The notes: generated by a model from the letters alone, not told the origin. 64,000 bases of DNA from Arcanobacterium sp. S3PF19 (GCF_000758825.1 NZ_JRMX01000005.1:62001-126000), one strand, 5' to 3'. Counted from the first letter of the stretch, positions 1-9,973 are shown. Made by a program: numbers and translations.

Positions 1-376
1 GATTGCCCCCGAATCGCTGGAAGAACTGCTGAACGGAAGAAAAGTTGTTTCTACCGCGCAGCAGCCCATCGGTGATTACGGGGTGCAGATTGTGCGGACC
101 TATGCGAATTGGGCGGACGACGTCGATTCCATGATCGAAGCGGCTTCGCCGGCCTGGTCGGTGTCCAGGATGAGCGCGGTAGACAGAAATCTGCTGCGGA
201 TCGGAGCCGTGGAACTGATGTATCTGGAAGTGGACAAACCGATTGTGGTTACGGAAATTGCAAATTTGGCGCGGGATTTTTCCACGGATAAGGCAGTCGG
301 ATTTGTGATGGGCGTGTTGAACCGGATTGACGAAATCCGCCGGGCGGAAACGGCCGGCAAATCCGGCGATTCCTGA
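1..376 (+). CDS. nusB: Transcription antitermination protein NusB (5' partial)
   Basis: The reading frame is open from base 2 and the amino terminus lies outside the window. The remaining ~124 residues are the helical C-terminal two thirds of NusB: the stretch SAVDRNLLRIGAVELMYL and the following PIVVTEIANLARDFSTDKAVGFVMGVLNRI are family signatures. NusB binds boxA RNA with NusE/S10 and supports antitermination on rRNA operons. In most bacteria the gene follows efp or ribH; the upstream neighbour is not visible. A strong intrinsic terminator follows at 398, so nusB ends its transcription unit. Identification is safe; only the start is missing. Confidence 0.95.
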   Translation, partial: IAPESLEELLNGRKVVSTAQQPIGDYGVQIVRTYANWADDVDSMIEAASPAWSVSRMSAVDRNLLRIGAVELMYLEVDKPIVVTEIANLARDFSTDKAVGFVMGVLNRIDEIRRAETAGKSGDS

Positions 377-397
377 GATATCTTATCTACCTGCTCT

Positions 398-446
398 AAT
401 GCTGTGCGGAGAAACCGGTATGCGGTTTCTCCGCACAGCATTTTCA
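398..446 (+). terminator. Intrinsic terminator after nusB
   Basis: A 19-bp perfect stem (398-416 paired with 424-442) encloses a 7-nt loop and ends in TTTT. It isolates nusB from mihF. Confidence 0.9.
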
Positions 447-581
447 TGCCCCGGAAAAAACATAAATTAGACCGGTGCAAGAAAAATGCCGAAATCTATC
501 CGATTTCCTTTTATTCGCGCTAATATGTGAATACATGAACACTAAGTACATGGATATCGTCACGCAATAGAGGAGGTTGTG

Positions 582-893
582 ATGGCTCTTCCAAAGCTCA
601 CTGTGGAACAACGTAAGGCCGCCTTGGAGAAAGCGGCACTGGTTCGGCGCCAGCGCGCAGAACTGAAGCAGAATCTCAAAGAAGGAAAGATCAGACTTTC
701 CGAGGTACTTCGGATGGGCACGGAAAACGATATTGCCGGAAAACTTAAGGTAAGCGCTCTTCTTACCTCACTTTCCGGAGTCGGTACGGCGAAAGCCAAG
801 GCATGCATGGAGGAGATCGGAATTTCCGAATCCCGCCGTGTGGCCGGTCTCGGACCAAACCAATCGAAGGCTCTTATCGAGCGGTTTGGCTGA
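582..893 (+). CDS. mihF: Integration host factor, actinobacterial type (mIHF)
   Basis: The 103-residue product is the actinobacterial integration host factor, a nucleoid-associated protein unrelated in fold to enterobacterial IHF. It has a basic helical N terminus (ALVRRQRAELKQNLKEGKI) followed by a helix-two turn-helix DNA-binding region with LSGVGTAKAKACMEEIGI, the conserved helix-hairpin core. ATG at 582 is chosen over GTG at 579 because AGGAGG at 571-576 is 5 nt from the ATG. The gene lies between two strong terminators, so it is a monocistronic unit. Its position just upstream of gmk-rpoZ is the standard actinobacterial order. In mycobacteria and Streptomyces this protein compacts DNA and is needed for phage L5 integration. 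Confidence 0.96.
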   Translation: MALPKLTVEQRKAALEKAALVRRQRAELKQNLKEGKIRLSEVLRMGTENDIAGKLKVSALLTSLSGVGTAKAKACMEEIGISESRRVAGLGPNQSKALIERFG

Positions 894-911
894 CGCCAAT
901 ATCCGGTCCCC

Positions 912-949
912 GAACCCGAAGTATGCATATACTTCGGGTTTGACTTTTT
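912..949 (+). terminator. Intrinsic terminator after mihF
   Basis: A perfect 12-bp stem (913-924 with 929-940) and a GCAT loop are followed by TGACTTTTT. Confidence 0.9.
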
Positions 950-974
950 AACGGTGTTTTTTCACAATAAGCCT

Positions 975-1541
975 ATGAGCGATACTCATCCCAATGTATA
1001 TGTTGTGTGCGGACCGACTGCGGTGGGCAAAGGCACGGTGCTCAAAGAGGTATTTGCCCACAGCGACCGGCTGTGGTACTCGGTTTCGGCCACTACGCGT
1101 TCTCCCCGTCCGGGGGAAATAAACGGAAAAGATTATTATTTTGTTTCCCGGGCGGAGTTTGACAGGATGATTGCAGACAACCGGATGCTGGAGTGGGCAA
1201 CCGTGCATAAAGTTCACCGTTACGGCACGCCGCGCGAGCCCGTGCTGCAGGCACTTGCCGCCGGCAAAATTGCCGTGCTGGAACTCGATTTGGCCGGTGC
1301 GCGGCAGGTGCGGAAAACCATGCCGGAAGCAAAACAGATTTTTATTGCCCCGCCGTCATGGGAGGCGCTGAAACAGCGGCTGATCGGCCGGGGTACGGAA
1401 GACGCGGCCGAGCAGGAGCGCCGTCTTGCCACCGCGCGTGTCGAGCTGGCGGCACAGGATGAATTCGACGAAATCGTGATTAATGATTCAGTGGCTAATG
1501 CCACCCGGAAAATACTGCACATTATGGGTATTAATCAGTAA
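975..1541 (+). CDS. gmk: Guanylate kinase
   Basis: This 188-residue enzyme phosphorylates GMP to GDP with ATP. The P-loop is GPTAVGKGT near residue 14, then the GMP-binding SATTRSPRPGEINGKDYYFV block and the lid and base-binding HKVHRYGTPREPV. Length and motif order fit Gmk. The P-loop has Thr-Ala where many family members have Ser-Gly, a conservative change. The start is uncertain: a GTG at 954 in frame would add seven residues, and neither start has a clear Shine-Dalgarno. ATG 975 puts the P-loop at the usual distance from the N terminus. The gene opens a block continuing into rpoZ (42 nt gap) and coaBC. Confidence 0.94.
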   Translation: MSDTHPNVYVVCGPTAVGKGTVLKEVFAHSDRLWYSVSATTRSPRPGEINGKDYYFVSRAEFDRMIADNRMLEWATVHKVHRYGTPREPVLQALAAGKIAVLELDLAGARQVRKTMPEAKQIFIAPPSWEALKQRLIGRGTEDAAEQERRLATARVELAAQDEFDEIVINDSVANATRKILHIMGINQ

Positions 1542-1583
1542 AATTAGATGTTGCACGTGTGATACTCAGTTTGAGAGGTATGA

Positions 1584-1853
1584 ATGTACGGTACTACACC
1601 AAATCCGGAAGGAATTACCAAACCCGCCATCGACGATCTGCTCAGTAAGGTTGATTCGAAGTATTCGCTGGTTGTGTTCGGCGCTGCCCGTGCGCGTCAG
1701 ATCAACTCGTATCGGCAGGAGATGAAGTCCGGGGATGTGAACGTGACCAATATCGGTCCGTTGGTTCCTTCCACGCCCGAAGACAAGCCGCTGTCCATCG
1801 CACTTGAGGAAATTGCACAGGATAAGCTGGAAATGACTGTCGAAGGCGAATGA
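1584..1853 (+). CDS. rpoZ: RNA polymerase omega subunit
   Basis: The 89-residue product is the omega subunit, which clamps beta-prime and helps core assembly. The [31 protein letters not shown] segment is the family core, with the conserved ARARQIN turn, followed by the short C-terminal tail [22 protein letters not shown] sits 5 nt before ATG 1584. Its TGA overlaps the coaBC ATG (ATGA), so the two are translationally coupled. gmk-rpoZ-coaBC-metK is a typical actinobacterial order. Confidence 0.95.
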   Translation: MYGTTPNPEGITKPAIDDLLSKVDSKYSLVVFGAARARQINSYRQEMKSGDVNVTNIGPLVPSTPEDKPLSIALEEIAQDKLEMTVEGE

Positions 1854-3145
1854 CCGGCACTGTTTCCGGTAAAGATTCTCCGTTAATCATGGATAATGTG
1901 CATACCGTTACGGGAAAACGGATAATTCTCGGAGTCAGCGGCGGGATTGCGGCCTATAAGGCGGCGGTGCTGCTGCGCAGACTTACCGAGGCAGGCAACA
2001 GGGTAACGGTAATTCCCACGGATGCCGCTTTGCGGATGGTGGGGAAGGCGACGTGGGAAGCCTTAAGCGGAAACAGTGTTTCCGCGGATGTGTTTGACGG
2101 TGCCGATCGGGTGAACCATGTCCGTCTGGGGCAGGAAGCCGATCTGTGCCTGGTTGTTCCCGCCACCGCGGATACGATTGCGAAGATGGCCCACGGTATT
2201 GCCGACAATCTGCTTTTGACGACTCTTCTTTCCGTATCCTGTCCGGTTGCCGTTGCGCCGGCGATGCATACACAGATGTGGAACAATCCGGCGACACGTC
2301 ATAATATCGATCTGCTGCGCGGGAGGGGAACGGTAATTCTCGGACCTGTTTCCGGCCGGCTTACGGGCCGCGATTCCGGACCCGGGCGAATGATGGAGCC
2401 GGAGGAGATTATCCGCCGGATTTCGGCCCTGCCTGACGGGAAGATACACGGTGCGGATCTGCGGGGAAAAACCGTTTTGATTTCCGGAGGGGGAACACGC
2501 GAGCCGATTGATCCGGTACGTTTTATCGGCAACCGTTCCTCCGGGCGGATGGCAGCCGAACTGGCACGCAGTGCGGCGCTGCGCGGCGGAAAAACGATTC
2601 TGGTGAGCGCAAATACGGAAGCGGAGATTCTGCGCTCCCTTCCCGGGTCCGTGCGGAATGTTCCCGTGCAGACCGCTGCCGAACTGGCACGCGAAATGCA
2701 AAAATATGCGGCCTGTGCCGACATTGTGATTATGGCTGCCGCGGTTTGCGACTACCGTACGCAGTGCGCGGGGGATGCAAAAATCAAACGCGGGAAAGAT
2801 CCGATCACCCTTACGCTTGTGCCCAATCCCGATATTCTCCTTGATCTGGCGGAAAACAGACGCAGGGAAAAACAGCTGGTCGTGGGGTTTGCGGCCGAAA
2901 CCGGAAGCGCGGGGAAGGACTTTCTGCAGCTGGGAAGGGAAAAGGCGCGCAGAAAGAAAGCGGATTTTCTGGCCGTTAATTTGGTTGGGGAAGAGCAGGG
3001 CTTTGGTCCGGTGAAAACCGAGCTGTTTCTTCTGGACCGCGAGGGACGGGAAAAAACCCGTTTTTCCGGGGAGAAAAGTACGGTTGCGCGGGACATGATG
3101 GAGTTCCTTGCGGAAAATCTTTATCCGGCGGAAAACAGGCCGTGA
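1850..3145 (+). CDS. coaBC: Bifunctional phosphopantothenoylcysteine decarboxylase / phosphopantothenate-cysteine ligase
   Basis: Two consecutive steps of coenzyme A synthesis are fused here. The N-terminal flavin-dependent CoaC half (about residues 22-205) has the [11 protein letters not shown] entry motif, catalytic His90 in VNHVRL and the PAMHTQMW substrate loop. That loop has His where E. coli Dfp has Asn; I recall the same substitution in actinobacterial relatives. The C-terminal CoaB ligase half starts near residue 215 with [20 protein letters not shown] and carries the KIKR and PNPDIL nucleotide and PPA segments. The ATG overlaps the rpoZ stop by 4 nt. An internal ATG at 1889 begins a more conventional N terminus and is an alternative start. 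Confidence 0.94.
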   Translation: MTGTVSGKDSPLIMDNVHTVTGKRIILGVSGGIAAYKAAVLLRRLTEAGNRVTVIPTDAALRMVGKATWEALSGNSVSADVFDGADRVNHVRLGQEADLCLVVPATADTIAKMAHGIADNLLLTTLLSVSCPVAVAPAMHTQMWNNPATRHNIDLLRGRGTVILGPVSGRLTGRDSGPGRMMEPEEIIRRISALPDGKIHGADLRGKTVLISGGGTREPIDPVRFIGNRSSGRMAAELARSAALRGGKTILVSANTEAEILRSLPGSVRNVPVQTAAELAREMQKYAACADIVIMAAAVCDYRTQCAGDAKIKRGKDPITLTLVPNPDILLDLAENRRREKQLVVGFAAETGSAGKDFLQLGREKARRKKADFLAVNLVGEEQGFGPVKTELFLLDREGREKTRFSGEKSTVARDMMEFLAENLYPAENRP

Positions 3146-3219
3146 CTGCGGCCCGTCGCCGGCCTGGTATTGCCGCCGGGCATTTTATTCAGTCGTTTAA
3201 TACGGAAAGCGTAGGAAAA

Positions 3220-4413
3220 ATGAGTTTACAGTCTTTTACTTCCGAATCGGTGACCGAGGGACATCCCGATAAAGTCTGCGATCTGATTTCCGATTCCGTG
3301 CTCGATGCTCTGCTGGAGCAGGATCCGCGGGCAAGAGTGGCGGTGGAAACTCTGGTCACTACGGGTTTGGTGCATGTCGCAGGAGAAGTCACAACGGATG
3401 CGTATGCCGAGATTCCGCAGATAGTCAGGCAGTGTCTGCGAAATATCGGCTATACGTCTTCCGGGGTGGGTTTTGACGCCGATTCCTGCGGGATTTCCGT
3501 TTCGCTCGATGCACAGTCGGCGGATATTGCCTCCGGGGTAAACAATTCTTTGGAACTGCGTTCGGACGGCGAAGGCGTCGATGTCTACGACAGGCAGGGA
3601 GCGGGGGATCAGGGCTTGATGTTCGGATACGCGGCGGCGGAAACTCCGGTTCTTATGCCGCTGCCGATTTACCTTTCCCACCGACTTGCGCAGAGACTGG
3701 CGCAGGTGCGTAAAGACGGCACGCTGGATGTTTTGCGTCCGGACGGCAAAACGCAGGTGACCGTATCCTATGACGGAGGTGTCCCGGTAAGTGTGGATAC
3801 GGTTGTCGTTTCCGCCCAGCACGATCCGCAGATAACACAGGAAGAGCTGCGGGAAAAGATTATTGCGCATGTTATCGACCCGGTGCTCGCGGAATATGCG
3901 GCACATTATCTGCCCGGGCCTGCGAAGATTTTGGTTAATCCCTCGGGGCGCTTTGTGATCGGCGGGCCGATGGGTGATGCCGGAGTGACGGGCAGAAAAA
4001 TTATTGTGGATACCTACGGGGGAATGGCACGTCACGGCGGGGGAGCGTTCTCGGGAAAAGATCCTTCAAAAGTGGACCGTTCCGCTTCCTATGCGGCACG
4101 CTGGGTGGCAAAAAATGTTGTGGCCGCGCAGCTCGCGGACCGCTGCGAAGTGCAGATTGCCTATGCGATTGGGCAGGCGCGCCCCGTCTCACTGCGCATT
4201 GATACCTTCGGCACGGAAAAGTGCAGACCGGAGCAGATCGGGCGGGCTGTACGCAAAGTGTTTGATCTGCGCCCCGCGGCCATTGTGGAGGCATTGGATC
4301 TGCTGCGTCCGATTTACGCGCAGACGGCGGCATACGGTCATTTCGGCCGGGAAGAAAAGGATTTTACGTGGGAATACGTAAACCGTGTCGGAGAGCTGCA
4401 GGCTGCTTTGTAA
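3220..4413 (+). CDS. metK: S-adenosylmethionine synthetase
   Basis: MetK makes SAM from methionine and ATP; 397 residues is the family length. Visible motifs are [15 protein letters not shown] at the N terminus, [12 protein letters not shown] (ATP and methionine binding) near residue 130, and the P-loop-like [22 protein letters not shown] near residue 275. The frame is open upstream to 3142, overlapping coaBC, but the family start is ATG 3220, preceded by TAGGAA. The product supplies SAM to RsmB encoded downstream in the same block and to general methylation. Confidence 0.96.
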   Translation: MSLQSFTSESVTEGHPDKVCDLISDSVLDALLEQDPRARVAVETLVTTGLVHVAGEVTTDAYAEIPQIVRQCLRNIGYTSSGVGFDADSCGISVSLDAQSADIASGVNNSLELRSDGEGVDVYDRQGAGDQGLMFGYAAAETPVLMPLPIYLSHRLAQRLAQVRKDGTLDVLRPDGKTQVTVSYDGGVPVSVDTVVVSAQHDPQITQEELREKIIAHVIDPVLAEYAAHYLPGPAKILVNPSGRFVIGGPMGDAGVTGRKIIVDTYGGMARHGGGAFSGKDPSKVDRSASYAARWVAKNVVAAQLADRCEVQIAYAIGQARPVSLRIDTFGTEKCRPEQIGRAVRKVFDLRPAAIVEALDLLRPIYAQTAAYGHFGREEKDFTWEYVNRVGELQAAL

Positions 4414-4453
4414 GGCGGAAAAAATTTGGGGAGCGGTGTGATTCAATAGGTAT

Positions 4454-6517
4454 ATGAAATCCCGAAATGAATTTGACGCACCGGATTTATTCACGGATCT
4501 GCCCGAAATCGGCAGGCAGTGCGAGCTGCTGCCCGCGCCCGCGCCCGTTGAACGGGATTATTGTGCGCAGAGCGAAAACGGCGTGGCGGAAATTTTGTTG
4601 GATCTGCCGCTGCGTCATGTGGACAGACCTTTCGATTACGCCGTGCCGCAGCGTTTTTCCGATTTGCGTGAGGGAATGAAAGTTCTCGTTCCTTTCGGGG
4701 CACGAAAAGTTGAGGGATACGTCGTAAAGAGAAAAAACACCACCGCAAATCCGGGTGCGCTGAAAGCGGTTGTGAAACTGCGTTCATCCGTTCCCGTTTT
4801 GGACGGAGATATTCTCCGTCTGTGCGAATCCGTTTCTTTTACCTCGATGGCGCCGGTGGCAGACTGTCTGCGGCTGGCTGTTCCTGCGCGCCATGCCCGC
4901 GCCGAACAGCGTATTTTGTCGCTGCCTGCACCGGTTTTCCCCCAATATGAGCAGGAAAAGACCGAAAAATCGGATCTGCCGCCGCGCTGCTCCCGGGATT
5001 TGGTCCATCTTTTGCCCGGCAGTGATTATTTTGCGGAGAATATATCTTTGCTCAAACAGACGCTGTCTGCGGGCAGGGGGATTTTGATTCTGACTCCCAC
5101 CGCCGGGCAGGCGGATAAAATCCGTAGGCGTCTCAGTCTGCTTTTGCCGGAGGAACCGGTTACGGAATATACCGCGGAACTTGGCCGGGAGGAACGTTTT
5201 CTGCGATATCTTTCAATTTTGCGCGGAAGAACGAGGATCGTGGTGGGTACGCGCAGTGCCGCCTGGGCTCCCGTAAAAAACATCGGTTTGATCATTCATT
5301 TTGATGATCTGCATACTGCCTATACCGAACAGCACAGTCCCTACTGCGACGCGCGGGATGTACTGTATGCGCGCTCCGGACTGCAAAAATGCAGGTATAT
5401 TATCTGTAATTTGGGCCCGAGCACCGCGGGAGCGTATTTTGCGCGAAAAAGCGGGGGACAGATTATTGACGCGCCCCCCGCAAAACGGCGCTCCGGACTG
5501 CCGCAGATTCTGGCTGCAAACAGTTATCTGTATGAGGGATCCCCGTGGGCCAGAATGCCGGATTCCGTTTTTTCCTTTGTGCGTGAGGGGCTGACGCGCG
5601 GATGCGTGCTGGTGGCCGTACCCCACTGCGGGTATCTGCCGATGATTGCCTGCCGGCAGTGCCGTGTGGGGGCGAAATGCGAAAAATGCGGCGGCAGACT
5701 GGAAATGCCCGCCCCCGATGCCGCTTTGAGATGTGTGCGCTGCGCAGAGCAGGTGCGGCACTTCAGGTGCGGTGAATGCGGATGTACCTCTTTCCGTGCC
5801 GTACGGATCGGAAGCAACCGTACGGCACAGGAATTGGGAAGGGCTTTCCGCGGAATTCCCGTTATTCTCGGGCACGAATGTGCACAGTCCGAAATCGTCG
5901 GGGAGCGGAAACTGATTGTGGCTGCCGTCGGCAGTATACCCCATGCGGCAGACGGGTATTCCTGTGCCATCGTGCTTGACACAAATTTTATGCTCAACAG
6001 TGCCACAGCCTGTGGCGAAGAAATGTTTTTGCGTACGCTGGCAAAAATAACGCCTTTCGTCCGCACCAGGGAAAACGGCGGAAAAATGCTGCTTGTTGGT
6101 GATCTGCCGGATAATTTGGTGCGGGTTTTCGGCAGATGGAATTTTTCCGAATGGGAAGACTGCAGGCTGCGGGAGCTGTCGCAACTGGGTTTTCCGCCGG
6201 TTTTGAAGTGGTATGAGCTGAGCGGATCGCGGGCCGAGCTGAAAGAATTCCTCGCTCTGCTGCGTCTGCGTCTGGGTGCGGGGGAAACAGGGGCGGATAT
6301 TCCTTTTGAGGCGCTGCTTACCGGCGGAAGATCGGAGCTGATTAAAGGTCTGGGTATTTTCGGTCCGCAGCGCGCGGAAAACGGCAGATACACCCTAAAC
6401 ATAAAAATCAGTTCTTCGAATGCTTCCGTGCCGAAAAAAATCAGAGACGCCGTAACCGAGATTCACCTGCGTATTGCCCGCTGCGGTATTCGGATTCGGC
6501 GGATAAAACATTTATAA
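4454..6517 (+). CDS. priA: Primosomal protein N' (PriA), helicase-degenerate actinobacterial type
   Basis: The 687-residue protein has PriA architecture: 3' DNA-binding and winged-helix N terminus (LLDLPLRHVDRPFDYAVP near residue 50), helicase-like lobes, a Cys-rich zinc module (about 399-445, CRQC...CEKC...CVRC...CGECGC) and the C-terminal domain. The helicase motor is degraded: the usual GVTGSGKTEVY Walker A is replaced by ILILTPTAGQADK, and the DEEH box reads FDDLH near residue 283. Loss of the ATPase motifs is known for actinobacterial PriA homologues, so the protein probably acts as a structural restart factor. It follows metK by 40 nt and precedes fmt by 31 nt, in the common metK-priA-fmt order. 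Confidence 0.9.
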   Translation: MKSRNEFDAPDLFTDLPEIGRQCELLPAPAPVERDYCAQSENGVAEILLDLPLRHVDRPFDYAVPQRFSDLREGMKVLVPFGARKVEGYVVKRKNTTANPGALKAVVKLRSSVPVLDGDILRLCESVSFTSMAPVADCLRLAVPARHARAEQRILSLPAPVFPQYEQEKTEKSDLPPRCSRDLVHLLPGSDYFAENISLLKQTLSAGRGILILTPTAGQADKIRRRLSLLLPEEPVTEYTAELGREERFLRYLSILRGRTRIVVGTRSAAWAPVKNIGLIIHFDDLHTAYTEQHSPYCDARDVLYARSGLQKCRYIICNLGPSTAGAYFARKSGGQIIDAPPAKRRSGLPQILAANSYLYEGSPWARMPDSVFSFVREGLTRGCVLVAVPHCGYLPMIACRQCRVGAKCEKCGGRLEMPAPDAALRCVRCAEQVRHFRCGECGCTSFRAVRIGSNRTAQELGRAFRGIPVILGHECAQSEIVGERKLIVAAVGSIPHAADGYSCAIVLDTNFMLNSATACGEEMFLRTLAKITPFVRTRENGGKMLLVGDLPDNLVRVFGRWNFSEWEDCRLRELSQLGFPPVLKWYELSGSRAELKEFLALLRLRLGAGETGADIPFEALLTGGRSELIKGLGIFGPQRAENGRYTLNIKISSSNASVPKKIRDAVTEIHLRIARCGIRIRRIKHL

Positions 6518-6548
6518 TAAAACCGTCCCGAGCAGAAATGGATTTACA

Positions 6549-7511
6549 GTGCGGATTTTATTTGCAGGCACGCCGGCTTCGGCAACTGTCGTGTTGGAGG
6601 CATTGCTTCATTCGGAGCATGAGATTGCCGGTGTTCTGACCCGCGCGCCGGCGCCCGTGGGGCGCAGACGCGTGCTGACGGAAAGTCCCGTCCACGATTA
6701 TGCCCGTTCCCACGGTATTCCTGTCTATACGCCTGCCACACTGAAAAATAACGCCGATTTTGCCGCAGATCTGAAAAACATGAATGTGGATGTAACGGTG
6801 GTGGTCGCCTACGGGATGCTGATTCCCGCCGATCTGCTGCAGATTCCGGCGCACGGCTGGTTCAATCTGCATTATTCGCTGCTTCCACGGTGGCGGGGTG
6901 CATCCCCGGTGCAGGCCACAATTGCGGCAGGTGACGACACGTGCGGATTTACGGTGTTTCAGATCGATGCGGGCCTGGACACCGGCCGCGTTCTCTGCCG
7001 TGAATCCTTTCCCCGCGATCCGAACCTGACGGCGGATGAACTGATTTCTTTCCTTTCTCTGCGCGGTGCGCGGCGTATTGTATCGGAGCTGGACGCTTTT
7101 CCCGCCGGAGGATATGTTTTGCACCCGCAGGAGGGAGATCCCTCTTATGCGGGTAAACTTTCTTCCGCCGCGGCGCGGATCAACTGGAATCTTCCCGCGC
7201 GGGAGGTGCAGAATCTGATTCACGCCAATACGGCTCATCCGGGAGCCTGGACGGTGCTTGAAGGGCAGCGGATAAAAATCGGAAAAGTGAAAATTTCCGC
7301 CTCCGCCTCGGATCTGAAGCCGGGGGAGATCTGCTTTTCCGGCGGAAATGTCGAAGTGGGCACGCACACGGAAAATATAATCCTGTCTGCCGTAATCCCT
7401 GCGGGGAAAACGCGGATGGACGCATCTGCCTGGTATCGCGGAGTGCAAAATCACTCCGGTTGCCGTATCTTTGAAACGGAACCCGAGAGGGAACAGGATT
7501 CCCATGTCTGA
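6549..7511 (+). CDS. fmt: Methionyl-tRNA formyltransferase
   Basis: Fmt formylates initiator Met-tRNA using 10-formyl-tetrahydrofolate. The N-terminal Rossmann-like domain begins MRILFAGTP; the catalytic Asn-His-Asp set is in FNLHYSLLPRWRGASPVQ (about residues 105-123) and IDAGLDTG. The C-terminal OB-fold domain for tRNA binding follows from about residue 205 (ARINWNLPAREVQNLI). The start is GTG 6549. The final 8 nt overlap the rsmB start, indicating coupling. Length (320) is normal. Confidence 0.95.
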   Translation: MRILFAGTPASATVVLEALLHSEHEIAGVLTRAPAPVGRRRVLTESPVHDYARSHGIPVYTPATLKNNADFAADLKNMNVDVTVVVAYGMLIPADLLQIPAHGWFNLHYSLLPRWRGASPVQATIAAGDDTCGFTVFQIDAGLDTGRVLCRESFPRDPNLTADELISFLSLRGARRIVSELDAFPAGGYVLHPQEGDPSYAGKLSSAAARINWNLPAREVQNLIHANTAHPGAWTVLEGQRIKIGKVKISASASDLKPGEICFSGGNVEVGTHTENIILSAVIPAGKTRMDASAWYRGVQNHSGCRIFETEPEREQDSHV

Positions 7512-8934
7512 CCGCGGGCCGAAAAATTGGCGTCCGGGACGGCGTCCCTCAGACCGGGCCCGTCGGCTCGCATTTGAGGTATTGTGCAGCGTTGAGGCAG
7601 ACGGTGCTTTTGCGAATCTTGTTTTGCCCAAACGTCTGAGCGCGGCGCATTTCAACAAGCCCGACGCTTCTTTTGCCACCAACATCTGTTACGGAACTTT
7701 GCGTCTGCAGGGGCGTTGGGACGCAATTATTTCCCTTTGCACTCAGGGAAGAAACGCGGCGGATTTGGATCTTCCCGTAAAAATTTTACTGCGCATGGGC
7801 GCACACCAGCTTCTTGAACTCAACACTCCCGCACATGCCGCGATATTTGAAACCGTCTCTTTGGCAAGAAACACCGTGGGCACGGGTGCCTCCGGTTTTG
7901 TAAATGCCGTTTTGCGGCGGATATCGGAGCGTACGCTTCGGCAGTGGCGCGAGGCACTGCGCGATGTGTGCGGAGGGGGCAAATATAATTCCGTTGATTT
8001 TCTGGCGGCGTGGTTTTCGCATCCGCAGTGGATTGTCCGGGCATACGCCGAAGCCCTGGGTGCAAACGGCAGAGAGAAGAAAGATCTGCTAAAAGTTTTG
8101 GCAGCCAATAACGAGGCACCGGAAGTGGCATTGGCGGCGCGCGAAATCAGCGTGGAAGAGCTGCAGGCGGATATTGCCCGCGGGAAAATGCACAGCGAAA
8201 AGGGCAGGCTTGTGGATTCCGCGGTTATTCTGAAAGACGGAGATCCGCACAGAATTTTTGCCGTCCGCGACAGACTTGCCGGTGTGCAGGATGAAGGATC
8301 GCAGCTGGTGGCACAGATTACGGCGCACGCACCGATTGCCGGAAACGACGGAATGTGGCTTGATATGTGTGCCGGCCCGGGCGGAAAAACTGCTCTGCTG
8401 GCTGCCGCCGCAGGGAAACGGGGTGCGCATATTTATGCAAATGAGCTGCATGCCCACCGTCTTTCGCTGGTGGAGTCGGCCGTGAGTCCCCGAAGTGCCG
8501 ACGTATCCCTGCGTAACGGCGACGGACGCGACATCGGAGAGGAAGAACCGGAAAGATACGACCGGATTTTGATTGACGCTCCCTGTACGGGGATCGGATC
8601 TCTCAGGCGCAGGCCGGAATCGCGGTGGAGAAAAAATGCCGCAGATGCTTTGAATCTCGCCAAAGTTCAGGGAGAACTGCTGGATTCCGGAATGCAGGCG
8701 CTGCGCGTGGGAGGGCTGCTGGTCTATTCGACCTGTTCTCCCTATCTTAGGGAAACACACGAAGTCGTACGCTCTTTCCTTGCGCGTCATCCCGAAGCTG
8801 AGCTGAGGGATATTGTGAAGACGGCTTCCGCTCTGTCGCAGGTTACATTCCCGGAAGGAAGAAAAACACTGCAGCTGTGGCCGGATACGGATGCTTCCGA
8901 TGCAATGTTTGTGGCAGGATTTACGAAAAAGTAG
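7504..8934 (+). CDS. rsmB: 16S rRNA (cytosine967-C5)-methyltransferase
   Basis: The 476-residue enzyme has the RsmB/Sun layout: an N-terminal NusB-like RNA-binding domain (ARRLAFEVLCSVEADGAFAN onward to about residue 150) and a C-terminal SAM-dependent methyltransferase. SAM binding is LDMCAGPGGKTALLAAA; the catalytic cysteine pair lies in IDAPCTGIGSLRRRPESRW and LLVYSTCSP. ATG 7504 is chosen although the frame is open to TTG 7471; it overlaps the fmt stop and starts at the usual basic leader. It works in the small ribosomal subunit pathway, next to fmt as in many bacteria. Confidence 0.94.
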   Translation: MSDRGPKNWRPGRRPSDRARRLAFEVLCSVEADGAFANLVLPKRLSAAHFNKPDASFATNICYGTLRLQGRWDAIISLCTQGRNAADLDLPVKILLRMGAHQLLELNTPAHAAIFETVSLARNTVGTGASGFVNAVLRRISERTLRQWREALRDVCGGGKYNSVDFLAAWFSHPQWIVRAYAEALGANGREKKDLLKVLAANNEAPEVALAAREISVEELQADIARGKMHSEKGRLVDSAVILKDGDPHRIFAVRDRLAGVQDEGSQLVAQITAHAPIAGNDGMWLDMCAGPGGKTALLAAAAGKRGAHIYANELHAHRLSLVESAVSPRSADVSLRNGDGRDIGEEEPERYDRILIDAPCTGIGSLRRRPESRWRKNAADALNLAKVQGELLDSGMQALRVGGLLVYSTCSPYLRETHEVVRSFLARHPEAELRDIVKTASALSQVTFPEGRKTLQLWPDTDASDAMFVAGFTKK

Positions 8935-8970
8935 CATTTGCTGCGAAAAATACCGAAAGAAAGGAACACA

Positions 8971-9633
8971 GTGGCTATTCGGATCAGTCCCTCGGTTTTA
9001 AACTGCGATTTTTCCGATTTAAAGGGGGAATTGGCAAAAATATCAAATGCCGACTGGGCACACATTGACGTGATGGATAATCATTTCGTTCCCAATATGA
9101 CATTCGGTATTCCGTTGGTAGAGGCGATCGCAAAAATTTCCCCTCTTCCTCTGGACTGTCATCTGATGATCGAACAGCCGGATATTTGGGCGCCGCAATA
9201 CGTGGAAGCCGGCGGTTCCTCGGTGACTTTTCATGCCGAGGCGGCGCAGGCTCCCCTGCGTTTGGCACGGCAGCTGCGTGCCCAGGGAGCGCGTGCGGGA
9301 CTTGCGGTGAAACCCGCCACGGCAATTGATCCCTATCTGGATATTCTGGATGAATTCGATATGCTCCTGATCATGACTGTGGAACCCGGCTTTGGCGGAC
9401 AGTCCTTTATTTCCTCCATGATGCGGAAAGTGGCAAAAACCCGTGAAGCCGTGCGCAAAAGCGGACTGGATGTGTGGATCCAGGTTGACGGCGGTGTTTC
9501 CCGCGACACAATTGAAATTGCGGCGCAGGCGGGCGCGGACACTTTTGTGGCCGGTTCCGCCGTATACAGGGCTGCGGATGCGGCAGAGGAAGTAAACGTG
9601 CTGCGGGATTTGGCTTCGGGGCACTGCCACTGA
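8971..9633 (+). CDS. rpe: Ribulose-phosphate 3-epimerase
   Basis: Rpe interconverts ribulose 5-phosphate and xylulose 5-phosphate in the non-oxidative pentose phosphate pathway, feeding the transketolase encoded at 37946. The TIM barrel shows [10 protein letters not shown], the metal-binding [39 protein letters not shown] and the phosphate-binding [31 protein letters not shown] 8971 is chosen because AAGAAAGGA lies just upstream and the protein then begins right at the first strand; the frame is open to 8938. The 220-residue length is normal. It closes the block that starts at gmk. Confidence 0.95.
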   Translation: MAIRISPSVLNCDFSDLKGELAKISNADWAHIDVMDNHFVPNMTFGIPLVEAIAKISPLPLDCHLMIEQPDIWAPQYVEAGGSSVTFHAEAAQAPLRLARQLRAQGARAGLAVKPATAIDPYLDILDEFDMLLIMTVEPGFGGQSFISSMMRKVAKTREAVRKSGLDVWIQVDGGVSRDTIEIAAQAGADTFVAGSAVYRAADAAEEVNVLRDLASGHCH

Positions 9634-9681
9634 CCGCATTTTCGCTTTTGAACGCGCAGATTTGGCTTTGGGCGGCGGGAA

Positions 9682-9706
9682 GCGGGCGGGAAAATATCCT
9701 GCCCGC
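9682..9706 (+). terminator. Possible hairpin terminator after rpe
   Basis: GCGGGC (82-87) can pair with GCCCGC (9701-9706), extended by GG/CC after a one-base bulge. There is no U-tract, so this is weak. Confidence 0.3.
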
Positions 9707-9827
9707 CTTGCGGCATCTGTCGGCTTTGCCCCGGATCCGTTCTGCCTGCGCCGCATTGAGGCGGGAAAATGATTTCCTTTTTCTGTGGAAAACGGGGAAG
9801 AAAAGTAATACACTGGGGTCGTACCTG

Positions 9828-9970
9828 TAGTGCTCCGGGGTCAGTGTAAGTCTGAACCGGCGGTGAAAGTCCGCGACCCGGCTCTGCCGCATATGTGATA
9901 TGTGCGCTTTGCCGGCTGAAAAGGTGAAATTCCTTTACCGACGGTTAAAGTCCGGATGGGAGGCGCACGA
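9828..9970 (+). promoter_or_regulatory. FMN riboswitch (RFN element)
   Basis: The conserved RFN blocks are all present in order: CUCCGGGGUCAG, ACCGGCGGUGAAAGUCCGC, GACCCG, GCCGGC, GUGAAAUUCC, ACCGACGGUUAAAGUCCGG and AUGGGAG. GTGC at the 5' edge pairs with GCAC at 9965-9968 to close P1. The element senses FMN and is placed 75 nt before ribX, so high FMN should lower importer expression. A plausible -10 hexamer TAATAC lies at 9806-9811. Confidence 0.96.
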
Positions 9971-9973
9971 ACG

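Noticed and set aside
5213-6402. Long minus-strand frames opposite priA
   Set aside because: Antisense shadows: the plus strand encodes a complete PriA with zinc module, and the opposite frames show no motifs.
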